From a bacterium (lineage in GTDB: Bacteria > Verrucomicrobiota > Kiritimatiellia > CAIKKV01 > CAITUY01): a stretch of 64,000 nucleotides of DNA. This document shows positions 33,538 through 42,614 of this stretch, piece by piece (the first letter of the stretch is position 1; each line of letters opens with the position of its first letter). The translations under genes and the position numbers were made by a program. The stretch lies in the NCBI GenBank assembly GCA_037143175.1, contig JBAWZF010000003.1, forward strand, positions 1 to 64,000, written 5' to 3'. Below the pieces are notes generated by a model. That model made no database searches, was not told the origin of the DNA, and worked only from the letters and a program-made list of their open reading frames with translations.

Positions 33538-34038
33538 TCAGTGATCTTCTATCTTTGAAAGAAATGAGGGAGAAACCAGCCACATAAGACGGCCGTTTCC
33601 CTCTTTGATCTGCCCCTCGAATTCAATACAACAGATCCCGGATTTCTTGAGGGCCATCCCCTCCGCCTCCACCTGCAAAGTGAGTAAAGATCCAAGCATG
33701 GCCAGATCTGGCATATGGCCAACGAGCATGATTGAATCGTCGGTACAGGTCTTCAGCCACCGCAAGATTCTCGCCGGATCCGCCCCTGCCCTCAAGTGTT
33801 CCAACGTTGAGACCTGCACATGCGGTTCAAGAATCTCACTGGCAATTTCAGCCGTCTCCCGTGCCCGGACGAGCGGACTCGTCCATATCTGCTGCAGCTT
33901 ACACACCTTACGCAATCTGCGGAGGACGGTCGCGGTACATTCCCGCCCCTCCTTTGTAAGCATCCGCTCCTCATCAGTACACACGCCCTGTTCACCGACG
34001 CTGACAGCACTTCCATGCCGCAAAAGATAGATTTTCAT
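33538..34038 (-). CDS. sixA: SixA-type phosphohistidine phosphatase
   Basis: A 166-residue histidine phosphatase of the SixA branch. It has IYLLRHGSAV (catalytic RHG), RMLTKEGRECTATVLRRLRKV, TSPLVRARETAEIASEIL, and the second His in IMLVGHMPDLAMLGSLL. SixA removes phosphate from protein histidines such as ArcB or NPr. Here it overlaps the CHAD-domain gene by 4 nt and is divergent from the pst/ppk block, so it is more likely part of phosphate or polyphosphate metabolism. Confidence 0.85.
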   Translation of the reverse strand: MKIYLLRHGSAVSVGEQGVCTDEERMLTKEGRECTATVLRRLRKVCKLQQIWTSPLVRARETAEIASEILEPHVQVSTLEHLRAGADPARILRWLKTCTDDSIMLVGHMPDLAMLGSLLTLQVEAEGMALKKSGICCIEFEGQIKEGNGRLMWLVSPSFLSKIEDH

Positions 34039-34913
34039 ATTCCCGTCCCTTCTTGCTTTGCTGCCTGCAATTCCGCCAGAACGCGCTGCCTGAAATGCGA
34101 AGCCATAAGCTTCCTCCAGGCCTTAGTAAACTTAGTTCGCGCTTCGTGTTTCCGGCGGGTCACCATCTTGCAAAGATCTTCGGGCGGCCTTTCCATGTCA
34201 TTCAATATCCGTAACTGGACTTCCGCATCATGCCGTTCACCAAGCGCAGTGGATACGTGCTTTAGATGGTGGGTCAGTTTGTGAACAGACCTGCCTAACA
34301 TGGGCTCAGCGAATTCCGATAGGTATCTGAGGCGCCGGCAACGGCGACGCAGGGTATGGACCTTCTCCCCCTTTGCGTCAACAAGTGACACTCCGGCCCG
34401 ACAAAGGCGCTCATACGCCCGATGCAACTTTCCCGCCAGAAAAGGGCGGGCAGACCGATCGCAGCGTAGCCGCTGACAACATTTTCGAGTTACCCTGAAA
34501 GGCGCCCCCTTCAAGACCTGATCAAGGGTCTGGACTTGTTCTAGACAGGCTGTCTCCGCCTCCTTCACACATTGATGCAATTCCGCGGGAAGTGGCGCTT
34601 TTCTCCGCCCCACGGTTCGCGCCAACCAACCATGCCAAACCTGGGCGTCCCGGATCGGGCTCAATTGATGGCTCAACCATTGAAACCGCCGCCGGAGCCG
34701 CTTCACCACCGTATGCGGCATCAGATCGCCAAAGACGCGTAAAGCGACACGGAAACGCCGGATCGCCACCCGCAGGTCATGGACGGCTTTAACACTGTGT
34801 ATCCGGGCAGCGCGCTCAGCATTAGCCTCCATCAATAGTAATTGCGCATTCAGGATTCGTCGGGCCGTGGCCTCGACAGAATCTGAGCGGCTTTTATTCA
34901 CGTTGGTCTGCAT
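34035..34913 (-). CDS. CHAD-domain protein (polyphosphate-binding helical domain)
   Basis: A 292-residue CHAD-domain protein made of helices with regularly placed His, Arg and Lys (IHSVKAVHDLRVAIRRFRVALRVFGDLMP, RRFQWLSHQLSPIRDAQVWHGWL, KVHTLRRRCRRLRYLSEFAEPMLG, LGERHDAEVQLRIL). CHAD domains bind polyphosphate, which suits the nearby ppk. The start is set at 34913 (MQTNVNKSRSDS), which has AAGGGAAA upstream, rather than an ATG 12 codons before. It is cotranscribed with sixA, divergent from the porin-pst operon, and shares its control region. Confidence 0.9.
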   Translation of the reverse strand: MQTNVNKSRSDSVEATARRILNAQLLLMEANAERAARIHSVKAVHDLRVAIRRFRVALRVFGDLMPHTVVKRLRRRFQWLSHQLSPIRDAQVWHGWLARTVGRRKAPLPAELHQCVKEAETACLEQVQTLDQVLKGAPFRVTRKCCQRLRCDRSARPFLAGKLHRAYERLCRAGVSLVDAKGEKVHTLRRRCRRLRYLSEFAEPMLGRSVHKLTHHLKHVSTALGERHDAEVQLRILNDMERPPEDLCKMVTRRKHEARTKFTKAWRKLMASHFRQRVLAELQAAKQEGTGI

Positions 34914-35017
34914 GGTGTTTCCCTTGAATTGCATAACCACTACCGGCAAGTTACAACCGTAGTTTTTTCAGGTGTCTCTGTCAATCGTGGGCGGGCCAGT
35001 TTTTACCCCCAAAAGCC

Positions 35018-35071
35018 CTAACCATTTTCTAACCTGCCGCTCATCTTCTTCTTACACGGGTTTTGTTTAAT
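35018..35071 (+). promoter_or_regulatory. Pho-box-like direct repeats and promoter of the porin-pst operon
   Basis: CTAACC at 35018, CTAACC at 35029 and CTCATC at 35040 are spaced exactly 11 bp apart, the period of PhoB-family half sites (E. coli uses CTGTCAT with the same spacing). The third repeat falls where a -35 element would be relative to a TATAAT-like TTTAAT at 35066-35071. The region lies between CHAD-sixA and the porin gene. This fits activation by a PhoB homologue under phosphate limitation; phoBR is not in the window. Confidence 0.5.
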
Positions 35072-35114
35072 GGCCGCCATGAACAGACAACTAACAATAA
35101 GGAGAAACAAGGAT

Positions 35115-36296
35115 ATGAAGAAAGTGATGGCGGGATTAGTTTTGATGGCAGGTGTGAGCGGGACGTGCCTGGCGGCGGAAAGCAATGCGCCCGCGGCGAC
35201 TCCGGCTCCAGCCTCGAAAACCTGGGCGGACTCTATCACCCTCAAGGGCGACTTCCGGTACCGGTACGAGACGATCAACGACGATGCCAAGAAAAATGCG
35301 GACAAGGAAACCTATACACGTCAACGCGACCGGGTTCGCGCCAGGCTCGCGGCTGAAGCCAAGGTAAACGATAAAACCAAGGCGGTGATCGGCCTTTCAA
35401 CTGGGGGGAATGACCCCATTTCAGGCAACCAGACCCTCGGTGACGGCGGACAGAAAAAGGATATGAAGCTGGATATGGCTTATATTGACTATAGCTTCCT
35501 GGGTGATGCGACCACGACTGAGGCGCACGCTTACGCTGGCAAAATGAAGAATCCCTTCATCACCATGAATGACGACCTGATCTGGGATGGCGACCTGTCT
35601 CCCGAAGGATTGGCGTTCAAAGGCCAGACCGGTAATGACGTGGTTACGGCCTACGGTAACGCCGGGTATATCTGGATTCAGGAACGCGATAGCAAGGATG
35701 CGGCTCAACTGTTGGCCGGTCAGGGCGCATTGAAATTCCAGTTCATTCCCGAAGTGGCCCTGACGGTGGGTGCCAGCTACTACGGCTTCCAGAACATGCA
35801 GGGATATGACGTGATTGACTGGGAAGGCAAGAACAACAGCTATGGTAACAGCACCAAAAAAGGAACGGTCAGCGGAACGACCACCAACAAGGCATGGGCG
35901 ACGGAATTCACCCCTGTGGTGTACTTCGCCTCACTTGATATGTGGGTCGCCGGCGTCCCGGTCTCGATCTTCGCCCAGGAGCTCTCCAACACCGATGCCG
36001 ACACCCTCGATCAAGGCCATCTGTATGGTGTTTCAGTGGGTAAGGCCAAGCGGATTGGCACTTTTGAAGCTGGCTACAGCTATACCGAACTTGAAAAGGA
36101 TGCCACGCTGGGAATGTGGACGGATTCCGATCGTTGGGGCGGCGGTACCGACGGCAAGGGCCACAAGGTCTATGCCAAGTACCAGGTCATGAAGAACCTC
36201 CAGTTGGGTGCGGCTTATTTCAAGGATGATAAAGGAATCGCCAAAGGCGGAACGGATTATGACCGCATGCAGTTGGATCTGGTGGCGGCGTTTTGA
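35115..36296 (+). CDS. Outer-membrane porin ahead of the phosphate transport operon
   Basis: A 393-residue protein with a signal peptide (MKKVMAGLVLMAGVSGTCLAA) and a beta-barrel pattern (alternating strands such as LKGDFRYRYETIN, MKLDMAYIDYSFLG, KVYAKYQVMKNLQLGAAYFKD). It ends in Phe (LDLVAAF), as outer-membrane proteins do. It resembles the putative-porin (Porin_5/OprP-like) group. Position before pstS and behind Pho-box-like repeats suggests a phosphate-selective or phosphate-starvation porin. The start is at 35115, with AAGGAGAAACAAGGAT upstream. Confidence 0.8.
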   Translation: MKKVMAGLVLMAGVSGTCLAAESNAPAATPAPASKTWADSITLKGDFRYRYETINDDAKKNADKETYTRQRDRVRARLAAEAKVNDKTKAVIGLSTGGNDPISGNQTLGDGGQKKDMKLDMAYIDYSFLGDATTTEAHAYAGKMKNPFITMNDDLIWDGDLSPEGLAFKGQTGNDVVTAYGNAGYIWIQERDSKDAAQLLAGQGALKFQFIPEVALTVGASYYGFQNMQGYDVIDWEGKNNSYGNSTKKGTVSGTTTNKAWATEFTPVVYFASLDMWVAGVPVSIFAQELSNTDADTLDQGHLYGVSVGKAKRIGTFEAGYSYTELEKDATLGMWTDSDRWGGGTDGKGHKVYAKYQVMKNLQLGAAYFKDDKGIAKGGTDYDRMQLDLVAAF

Positions 36297-36299
36297 GGT

Positions 36300-36327
36300 G
36301 TAAGACGTGAGACGTAAGATGTGAGAC
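36300..36327. repeat. Heptamer-unit array before pstS
   Basis: Four tandem 7-nt units: GTAAGAC, GTGAGAC, GTAAGAT, GTGAGAC. It occupies most of the 46-nt gap between the porin stop and the pstS ATG. It belongs to a set of 7-nt-unit arrays in this window (46362, 37185, 63623, 29415). Confidence 0.7.
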
Positions 36328-36342
36328 GCGAAGGAAAAATAC

Positions 36343-37167
36343 ATGAAAAAGATTAATAAAGTGATGACGATGATGGCGGTGGTGGGAATGGGTCTCGGGG
36401 CGGCGATGGCCGGAGACGCTAATTCGATTGTGGTGGACGGCTCAACTACAGTTGGACCGGTGGCAAAGGCGTTTGCCGAGTACTACATGGGCAAACATCA
36501 GGGGGTGAACATTACAGTGAGCGAATCCGGTAGCGGGAATGGGGCCAAGAGCCTGATTAACGCAGCCTGTGACGTTGCCACGATGTCACGCCCCATGAAA
36601 AACTCGGAGAAAAAGGCCGCACAGGAAGCCGGCGTGCTCGCGATTGAGAATGTCGTGGCGCTGGACGGTCTGGCGGTCATCGTACATCCCTCGAACTCTC
36701 GCGGCAATCTCACCATTGAGCAAATCAGGGATATCTACACGGGAAAGATCACCAACTGGAAAGAGCTTGGCGGAAAGGATCAGAAGATCGTGGTCATCAG
36801 CCGTGACACCAACAGCGGCACCTACGAAAGCTTCAACACCCTGGTGCTGATGGATGCCAAACTGATGGGGGGAGCGGAATATGTTGGCAGCGGTGGCGCC
36901 ATTCGCCAGCGCGTTCTGAGCACCGAAGCAGCCATCGGCTATGTCGGGCTTGCCTTCACGGAGGGGGTTAAGACGTTGCAGGTCAACGGCATCACCCCTA
37001 CACCCGAAACGGTGATCGCAAAAACGTATCCGATTGCCCGCCCGCTGTACATGTACACGAACGGTCGGCCGAAAGAGGGAACAGCCCTGTATGACTTCGT
37101 GAACCTGTGCAAGACCGAAGAAGGCAGGCGGATCATCGAAGATACCGGTTATGTTCCGGTGAAGTAG
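36343..37167 (+). CDS. pstS: Phosphate-binding periplasmic protein
   Basis: A 274-residue binding protein with a signal peptide (MKKINKVMTMMAVVGMGLGAAMA) and PstS-type phosphate-contact blocks: VVDGSTTVGPVAKAFAEYYMG, VSESGSGNGAKSLINAACDVATMSRPMKN and VISRDTNSGTYESFNTLVL. It captures phosphate for the PstCAB transporter. It ends with the usual mature C-terminus (LCKTEEGRRIIEDTGYVPVK). Ribosome site AAGGAAA. The heptamer array upstream and an inverted-repeat array downstream separate it from the porin and pstC. Confidence 0.93.
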   Translation: MKKINKVMTMMAVVGMGLGAAMAGDANSIVVDGSTTVGPVAKAFAEYYMGKHQGVNITVSESGSGNGAKSLINAACDVATMSRPMKNSEKKAAQEAGVLAIENVVALDGLAVIVHPSNSRGNLTIEQIRDIYTGKITNWKELGGKDQKIVVISRDTNSGTYESFNTLVLMDAKLMGGAEYVGSGGAIRQRVLSTEAAIGYVGLAFTEGVKTLQVNGITPTPETVIAKTYPIARPLYMYTNGRPKEGTALYDFVNLCKTEEGRRIIEDTGYVPVK

Positions 37168-37184
37168 TTTCTCCGGAAGGCGAA

Positions 37185-37256
37185 GGTTATTGGTTATTCG
37201 TTACGAGTTATTGGGACTTACCCTATAGCAAATACCGAATAACCAATAGCCATTTG
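37185..37256. repeat. Heptamer-unit array with inverted partner, between pstS and pstC
   Basis: GGTTATT, GGTTATT, CGTTACG, AGTTATT at 37185-37212 is followed by an inverted segment (CGAATAACCAATAG, 37237-37250) complementary to the first two units. It can form a hairpin in the pst mRNA just after pstS, where partial termination or processing would raise PstS over PstCAB; that role is inferred. Confidence 0.6.
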
Positions 37257-37264
37257 AAAGCATT

Positions 37265-38437
37265 ATGGTTAAGAGTTCGATCCAATCTGAAACAGCTGCC
37301 ACCGGGCGTGAGGGCTCATCTCTGTTGTTGAGCCATCGCGCCCGGCGGCAGCAACGTTTGATGGGGTTTCTGGGATCGGGCTTCCTATTGGCCATTACCT
37401 CTCTTTCAACGTTTGCGGTATTGTTTATTTTCTATTTTATTGCACGAGATGCCCTGCCTTTTTTCCAATTGCAGGGCTTTAAACAGTTTTTCACCAGCAC
37501 CCACTGGTATCCCTCGGCGGCGGCCCCGGAATTCGGGTCTCTAGCCATTTTTATTGGAAGCGGTCTGGTGACGCTCGGGGCGGCGCTAGTGGCCGTCCCT
37601 CTTGGCATCACGGCCGCAGTATGCCTGAGTGATGTTCTTCCATTTTCAGTAAGGCAAGTGGTCAAGCCGGTGATTGAGATTCTGGCGGCCATTCCCTCGG
37701 TCGCCTACGGGTTTTTCGCTCTGGTTGTTTTTGCGCCCCTCCTGCAGGAGCGCGGTGGGCATATTCTCCAGGTAGCGGGCTGGATCATCGGCACACCGTT
37801 GTCTGTGCTTATTATCGTTGTGATCAGCGACCTGTTAACGGATCGACTGGCAACGAACCTCCGGTTCTGGTTGCGATGGGCGTTAATAGCCAGTTTGGGC
37901 GTGGCTACCTTCTGGGGCCTCTGGAAACTCAGCGTGTTACTGGGTGGAATCACAGTCAGCAGCGGCACCAACGCGCTGAATGTTTCGATCATCTTGGGCA
38001 TCATGGCCTTGCCTACCGTGGTGAGCGTCGCCGAAGATGCCATTCAGGCCACTGGCCGCGAGCTGCGGGAAGGAAGCTATGCGCTCGGAGCCACGCGATC
38101 TGAAACCATATTCAGAATCATTCTTCCGGCGGCGGGCAGCGGCATCATGGCGGCTGTCCTTCTGGGCGTGATGCGGGCCGTAGGCGAAACCATGGTGGTG
38201 TGGATGGCCTCGGGTAATGCCGCCCAGATTCCACAACCCTGGTACAACATGCTCCAACCGGTCCGCACCCTTACGGCCACCATCGCAGGAGATATGGGCG
38301 AGGCTGACCAGGCCACCGGTTCCTCCCGTTTCCATGTGCTTTTCGCCATGGCGCTCTGCCTTCTGGTGTTTTCGTTTATCTGTAATCTGGTCAGCGAATG
38401 GGGTGTACGACGCACCCGCCGGAAAGTGGGGAAATAA
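37265..38437 (+). CDS. pstC: Phosphate ABC transporter permease PstC
   Basis: A 390-residue permease with a long N-terminus (about 35 residues before the first TM) and six to eight membrane segments. SVAYGFFALVVFAPLLQE is the PstC-type block. The EAA loop is in ATGRELREGSYALGATRSETIFRIILPAAGSGIMAAVLLGVMRAVGETMVVWMASGNA. With PstA it forms the phosphate channel in the inner membrane. It is slightly longer than E. coli PstC (319). It lies 3 nt before pstA. Confidence 0.93.
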   Translation: MVKSSIQSETAATGREGSSLLLSHRARRQQRLMGFLGSGFLLAITSLSTFAVLFIFYFIARDALPFFQLQGFKQFFTSTHWYPSAAAPEFGSLAIFIGSGLVTLGAALVAVPLGITAAVCLSDVLPFSVRQVVKPVIEILAAIPSVAYGFFALVVFAPLLQERGGHILQVAGWIIGTPLSVLIIVVISDLLTDRLATNLRFWLRWALIASLGVATFWGLWKLSVLLGGITVSSGTNALNVSIILGIMALPTVVSVAEDAIQATGRELREGSYALGATRSETIFRIILPAAGSGIMAAVLLGVMRAVGETMVVWMASGNAAQIPQPWYNMLQPVRTLTATIAGDMGEADQATGSSRFHVLFAMALCLLVFSFICNLVSEWGVRRTRRKVGK

Positions 38438-38440
38438 GCC

Positions 38441-39787
38441 ATGCACCTGGAAACCCGAAAAATGCTGGACCGTTCCTTCACCGCCTCGGGGGTGCTGGCG
38501 ATTGTGTTGATGACCTCCGCACTACTCATTTTGCTGGCCCCTATGTTTGTCCGTGGCGTGGGTGCCATTTTCTTTACCGGCACAGTGGAACACCGCCGGC
38601 TGATGATGGAAAAGTTTGAGCGGGGAAACCGGCCGGAAATCGAAGCGGAAATCGCCTCCGCACGAACCGCGCGGGAACCGGTCTTCCAAATGATGTCAGA
38701 GTTTGAAAAACAACTGGAAACCATGCCATCCGCCGAACGGCGAAAAGTCATGCCATCCTTCAAGGAACTTAAGAAAGCACTCCATGCCCTTTTGGGGCCG
38801 GCCCCCGGCACTCAGCGTCCGATGCTCATGCGGGATCAATTCGGGCAGACCCGCTGGGACCGGGCCCAGGTCAAACTGGCCCGTGTAATGTTCCGCGAAG
38901 AATGGGACTACAGTCATCCTGAACGGGGAAGCGTGAAGGTCATGCAGCCACGGGTCGATGATTTTGCCGGTACCTCTCTGGCGGCCCTCTTCCCGTATCT
39001 CGAGAAGAATCTCGACCGTATGCTGCTACCCCGCAAGACGGTGTATTGGCAATTTCTGACAGATGAATCCTTTGACTCGCATTTCTTTGGAGGCATCTGG
39101 CCCGAGTTGTTGGGCACATTATATCTGACGGTTGGCGCGATGCTCTTTGCCATCCCCATGGGTTTGATTGCGGCTATCTATTTGACCGAATACGCTCCGG
39201 AGAACGCCTTCGTAAGTTTTCTGCGGACCTGCATCAGCACTCTGGCGGGAGTACCAAGTATCGTTTTCGGTCTGTTTGGCCTCGCCTTCTTCATTAACAC
39301 GTTGGGTGTGTCGCATTCTAAAAGTGTCCTGGTGGGATCCATGACCTTGGCGCTGATGATTCTCCCGACCGTGATTCGTGCCTCGGAGGAGGCCATATTG
39401 TCTGTGCCCCGAACCTACAAGGAAGCCGCCCTGAGTCTGGGCGCCGGACGCTGGCACACGGTCATGACGATTATTCTCCCTGCCGCATTACCGGGGATTC
39501 TTACTGGCATTGTGATCAGCATGGGCCGCGCGGCCGGGGAAACGGCCCCGATTATTTTTACGGCGGCAGTCAGCGTTGGCAAACCCCTTGCCCTGTGGCA
39601 GGTGTTCAGCCATCCGACACCCGCACTTTCCTGGAACATTTATAACCTGGCAACTGAACATGAGGCTATGGATGAGATCCGACATGTCCAGTACGGGCTT
39701 GTACTGGTGCTTGTCACGCTGGTGCTCTTGTTAAACTTGGCGGCCATTTTGATGCGGGCCCGGGTTGCTAAGCGGCTGAGAGGATGA
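38441..39787 (+). CDS. pstA: Phosphate ABC transporter permease PstA with a long inserted loop
   Basis: A 448-residue PstA, against about 300 in E. coli. After TM1 ([30 protein letters not shown]) comes an insert of about 160 charged, helical residues (about 47-205, rich in E, K, R). The canonical permease core then follows ([43 protein letters not shown], and the EAA loop [45 protein letters not shown]). The insert probably lies in the periplasm and may contact PstS or the envelope. Related PstA proteins with such extensions exist, but their role is not established here. Confidence 0.9.
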   Translation: MHLETRKMLDRSFTASGVLAIVLMTSALLILLAPMFVRGVGAIFFTGTVEHRRLMMEKFERGNRPEIEAEIASARTAREPVFQMMSEFEKQLETMPSAERRKVMPSFKELKKALHALLGPAPGTQRPMLMRDQFGQTRWDRAQVKLARVMFREEWDYSHPERGSVKVMQPRVDDFAGTSLAALFPYLEKNLDRMLLPRKTVYWQFLTDESFDSHFFGGIWPELLGTLYLTVGAMLFAIPMGLIAAIYLTEYAPENAFVSFLRTCISTLAGVPSIVFGLFGLAFFINTLGVSHSKSVLVGSMTLALMILPTVIRASEEAILSVPRTYKEAALSLGAGRWHTVMTIILPAALPGILTGIVISMGRAAGETAPIIFTAAVSVGKPLALWQVFSHPTPALSWNIYNLATEHEAMDEIRHVQYGLVLVLVTLVLLLNLAAILMRARVAKRLRG

Positions 39788-39800
39788 GAGGAGTTCCAAA

Positions 39801-40610
39801 ATGAAACACTTTGAAAATGCAATGGATAAGGAACGGCTGGAAAAAGTACCAGATGGAGTCGCCCATGTTCAGGCCTCTGACTTTTCTGTTTATTACCGGA
39901 CCAATCAGGCAGTCAAAAATGTCCACTTGTCTTTCGGTAGCGGGATTGTTACCGCCATCATCGGCCCCAGCGGCTGCGGCAAAAGCACCTTGCTGCGGGC
40001 AGTGAACCGGATGAATGACCTCGTCCCGGGTTGCCGGACGGACGGTGAATTACTTTTTGACGGCCAAAACATTTATTCACCAAGTATTGACGTGGTCACC
40101 CTGCGTCGGCGGATCGGCATGGTCTTCCAGAAGCCGAATCCCTTTCCGAAATCGATTTTTGACAACGTGGCCTATGGCCCGCGTCTCCACCGGCAGGTTA
40201 ACCAGAATGAATTGGCCGAGATTGTCGAACGCAGTTTGACCGGGGCGGCGTTATGGGATGAGGTCAAGGATCGCCTGCAACAGAATGCGCTGGGGTTATC
40301 CGGGGGCCAACAGCAGCGCCTCTGTATCGCACGGGCTCTGGCCGTGGATCCTGAAGTCCTGTTGATGGATGAACCCACCTCGGCACTGGATCCACGGGCC
40401 ACTTTGAAAATCGAGGACTTGATAGATGATCTGCGCGGGAAATATACCATTATCATTGTGACCCACAACATGCAGCAGGCGGCGCGGGTATCAGACTTGA
40501 CCGCCTTTATGTATGAAGGATCATTGATTGAGTATGGGCAAACGACGGCCATGTTTACCAAGCCCAGAGAAAAACAGACGGAAGATTATATTACAGGCCG
40601 ATTCGGGTGA
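39801..40610 (+). CDS. pstB: Phosphate ABC transporter ATP-binding protein
   Basis: A 269-residue PstB. Walker A is [38 protein letters not shown], a typical PstB run. [22 protein letters not shown] follows. The signature is [45 protein letters not shown], with switch [13 protein letters not shown]. It powers phosphate import and participates in Pho signalling with PhoU. It starts 13 nt after pstA, behind GAGGAG. A REP-like repeat pair separates it from phoU. Confidence 0.95.
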   Translation: MKHFENAMDKERLEKVPDGVAHVQASDFSVYYRTNQAVKNVHLSFGSGIVTAIIGPSGCGKSTLLRAVNRMNDLVPGCRTDGELLFDGQNIYSPSIDVVTLRRRIGMVFQKPNPFPKSIFDNVAYGPRLHRQVNQNELAEIVERSLTGAALWDEVKDRLQQNALGLSGGQQQRLCIARALAVDPEVLLMDEPTSALDPRATLKIEDLIDDLRGKYTIIIVTHNMQQAARVSDLTAFMYEGSLIEYGQTTAMFTKPREKQTEDYITGRFG

Positions 40611-40616
40611 GAAGAA

Positions 40617-40711
40617 ACCCATCACCTTGATCCTCTCCCTCAAGGGGAGAGGAAACAGACAAATAACTCCCTCTCCCTTGAGGGGAGAGTGTTGGGGTGA
40701 GGGTGATGTTA
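40617..40711. repeat. REP-like inverted pair (BIME-like), between pstB and phoU
   Basis: Two copies of the CTCTCCC element face each other. One is CCTCTCCC (40632-40639) with GGGAGAGG (40645-40652); the other is CTCTCCC (40671-40677) with GGGAGAG (40683-40689). Their flanks CATCACC and GGTGATG close the outer palindrome. The right copy is the reverse complement of the type seen at 3414. A spurious ATG at 40697 inside it could extend phoU by 12 codons. Confidence 0.8.
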
Positions 40712-40732
40712 TTGGTTGATGAAAGAGGTATT

Positions 40733-41398
40733 ATGAGAATTCATTTTCAACGTGAGATTGACAAACTGAAGCTGCAGATTCTTGAGATGTGCGCCAATGT
40801 TGAGGACTCGGTCTCGGATGCTGTTCGCGCGGTAGAGACCCGCAATGCCGCCCTGGCGAGGTCCGTTATAGATCACGAAACCCAGACCAACACCCGGGAA
40901 GTCAACGTTGAGGAAGAGTGCCTTAAAATTCTGGCCTTACATCAACCCGTGGCCGCTGATCTCCGGTATCTGATTGCCGTCTTGAAAATTAATCATGACC
41001 TTGAGCGAATTGGTGATCTTGCGGCCCACATTGCCCAAGGCGCGCTACTCTTATGCGATATGCCGCCCATTGTCATTCCGCTGCAACTGGGCGAAATGGC
41101 CGCCAAGTCGCAGCAGATGTTAAAAAAAGTACTGGATGCCTTTGTTAACGTCGATGTCGCGGCAGCGCGTGGAATACGTTTGGCGGATGCGGAACTGGAT
41201 GCCTTGAACCGGGCGATGGCCGCCCGCCTCAAGGCGGAGATTACCCGCAGGCCTGATCACCTGGAACCCTTGCTCAAACTCATGCATATCGCCCGCCATC
41301 TGGAGCGGATCGGTGATCATGCAACAAATATTGCCGAAGATTTAATCTACTTGATCGAGGGGAAAATTGTGCGTCATACCGTTGAGCCACAATCCTAA
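40733..41398 (+). CDS. phoU: Phosphate transport regulator PhoU
   Basis: A 221-residue protein with two three-helix PhoU repeats. One begins [34 protein letters not shown] and the other spans [34 protein letters not shown]. The metal-binding E/DxxxD patterns are in [17 protein letters not shown] and [25 protein letters not shown]. PhoU couples Pst transport state to the PhoR sensor and limits uptake. The start is at 40733 (GAAAGAGG site); the start inside the repeat is rejected. It belongs to the pst operon. Confidence 0.93.
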   Translation: MRIHFQREIDKLKLQILEMCANVEDSVSDAVRAVETRNAALARSVIDHETQTNTREVNVEEECLKILALHQPVAADLRYLIAVLKINHDLERIGDLAAHIAQGALLLCDMPPIVIPLQLGEMAAKSQQMLKKVLDAFVNVDVAAARGIRLADAELDALNRAMAARLKAEITRRPDHLEPLLKLMHIARHLERIGDHATNIAEDLIYLIEGKIVRHTVEPQS

Positions 41399-41474
41399 GG
41401 TTGATATGCCCCCCTCTTTTTGGTCTTATCCACTTGGGCCGCCATCATGGCTCCCCGACGGAAAGGACATTATC

Positions 41475-42614
41475 ATGGCCAAAAAAACACGTGCTCGTTG
41501 CATTGGAATCCTGACCTCTGGCGGGGACTGCCCGGGATTAAACGCAGCCATTCGCGGCGTCGCCAAGGCCGCACTCCACCATGACATGAAGGTCATCGGG
41601 ATTCTTGATGGATTCCGGGGCCTGGTTGAAAACCGTACCATTCCGATTGAGGATCTCCAAGTAAGTGGAATCCTGACGCTTGGCGGAACCTTTCTGGGCT
41701 CCAGCCGCGACAAGCCCCATAAGATGAAGATGGGCAACAAGATTATGGACATGACCGATGTCGCCATCGCCAATGCCCGCCGGTTGCAATTAGACTGTCT
41801 CGTTTGCCTTGGCGGCGGTGGAACCCAGAAGAATGCCCTGCATCTCCACAAATCGGGCGGCATCAATGTACTGACGCTGCCCAAGACCATCGACAATGAT
41901 GTCGCCCTGACCGATATTTCGTTCGGATATGATACCGCACTCGGCATCGCGACCGAAGCCATTGACCGGCTTCATACCACCGCCACCAGCCATCATCGCG
42001 TCATTGTCTGCGAAATCATGGGGCATGCGGCGGGATGGCTGGCCCTCGGGGCCGGAATTGCCGGCGGCGCGGATGTCATCATGATTCCGGAGATTCCGTA
42101 TGACCTCAATGTTATCGCAGAACATCTCCGTAACCGCCGTCACCAGGGTAAACGATTCTCAATTGTTGCCATTGCGGAGGGGGCCATTTCTAAAGATGAA
42201 GCCAAGGCGTTGGCAAAAGGGCTGAAGTCGGGGAAAAAGAAACCGGACCCGTTCGCCCCGAGTATTGACACCAATGGCATCCACCTGGTTCAAGAGCCGA
42301 TGTCGAGTCGGGTGGCGCGGCATATCCAGCAGTTAACCGGCCTCGAGGCGCGGGTAACCTCACTGGGACATGTCCAGCGCGGAGGAACGCCTTCTGCAGC
42401 TGACCGACTCCTCTGCACACGATTGGGCACCAAGGCGGGAGAGTTGCTGTTGGCAGGGACTTATAACGTGATGGTGGCCGTACGAGGCGAAGAGTGTATT
42501 CCGGTCCCGTTGGAAAAAGTCGCCGGCATCGTCAAATATGTACCGACCAACCACCCATGGGTGAAGACGGCCCGACTGGTGGGAACCTGCATGGGGGATG
42601 TGCCGGGGGTATGA
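41475..42614 (+). CDS. 6-phosphofructokinase family enzyme (GGGGT variant)
   Basis: A 379-residue PFK. N-terminal [28 protein letters not shown] is followed by [60 protein letters not shown], then [15 protein letters not shown] and [21 protein letters not shown]. The donor-site motif GGDG(S/T) reads [14 protein letters not shown], with Gly replacing the Asp that in E. coli PfkA (D103) helps position Mg-nucleotide. ATP or pyrophosphate as donor cannot be decided from the sequence alone. Start at 41475 with GAAAGGA upstream. The stop overlaps ppk as ATGA. Confidence 0.85.
   Translation: MAKKTRARCIGILTSGGDCPGLNAAIRGVAKAALHHDMKVIGILDGFRGLVENRTIPIEDLQVSGILTLGGTFLGSSRDKPHKMKMGNKIMDMTDVAIANARRLQLDCLVCLGGGGTQKNALHLHKSGGINVLTLPKTIDNDVALTDISFGYDTALGIATEAIDRLHTTATSHHRVIVCEIMGHAAGWLALGAGIAGGADVIMIPEIPYDLNVIAEHLRNRRHQGKRFSIVAIAEGAISKDEAKALAKGLKSGKKKPDPFAPSIDTNGIHLVQEPMSSRVARHIQQLTGLEARVTSLGHVQRGGTPSAADRLLCTRLGTKAGELLLAGTYNVMVAVRGEECIPVPLEKVAGIVKYVPTNHPWVKTARLVGTCMGDVPGV

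Noticed and set aside
42494-42610. A longer start for ppk inside the PFK gene
   Set aside because: The ATG at 42611 overlaps the PFK stop and begins close to the conserved [12 protein letters not shown] block.
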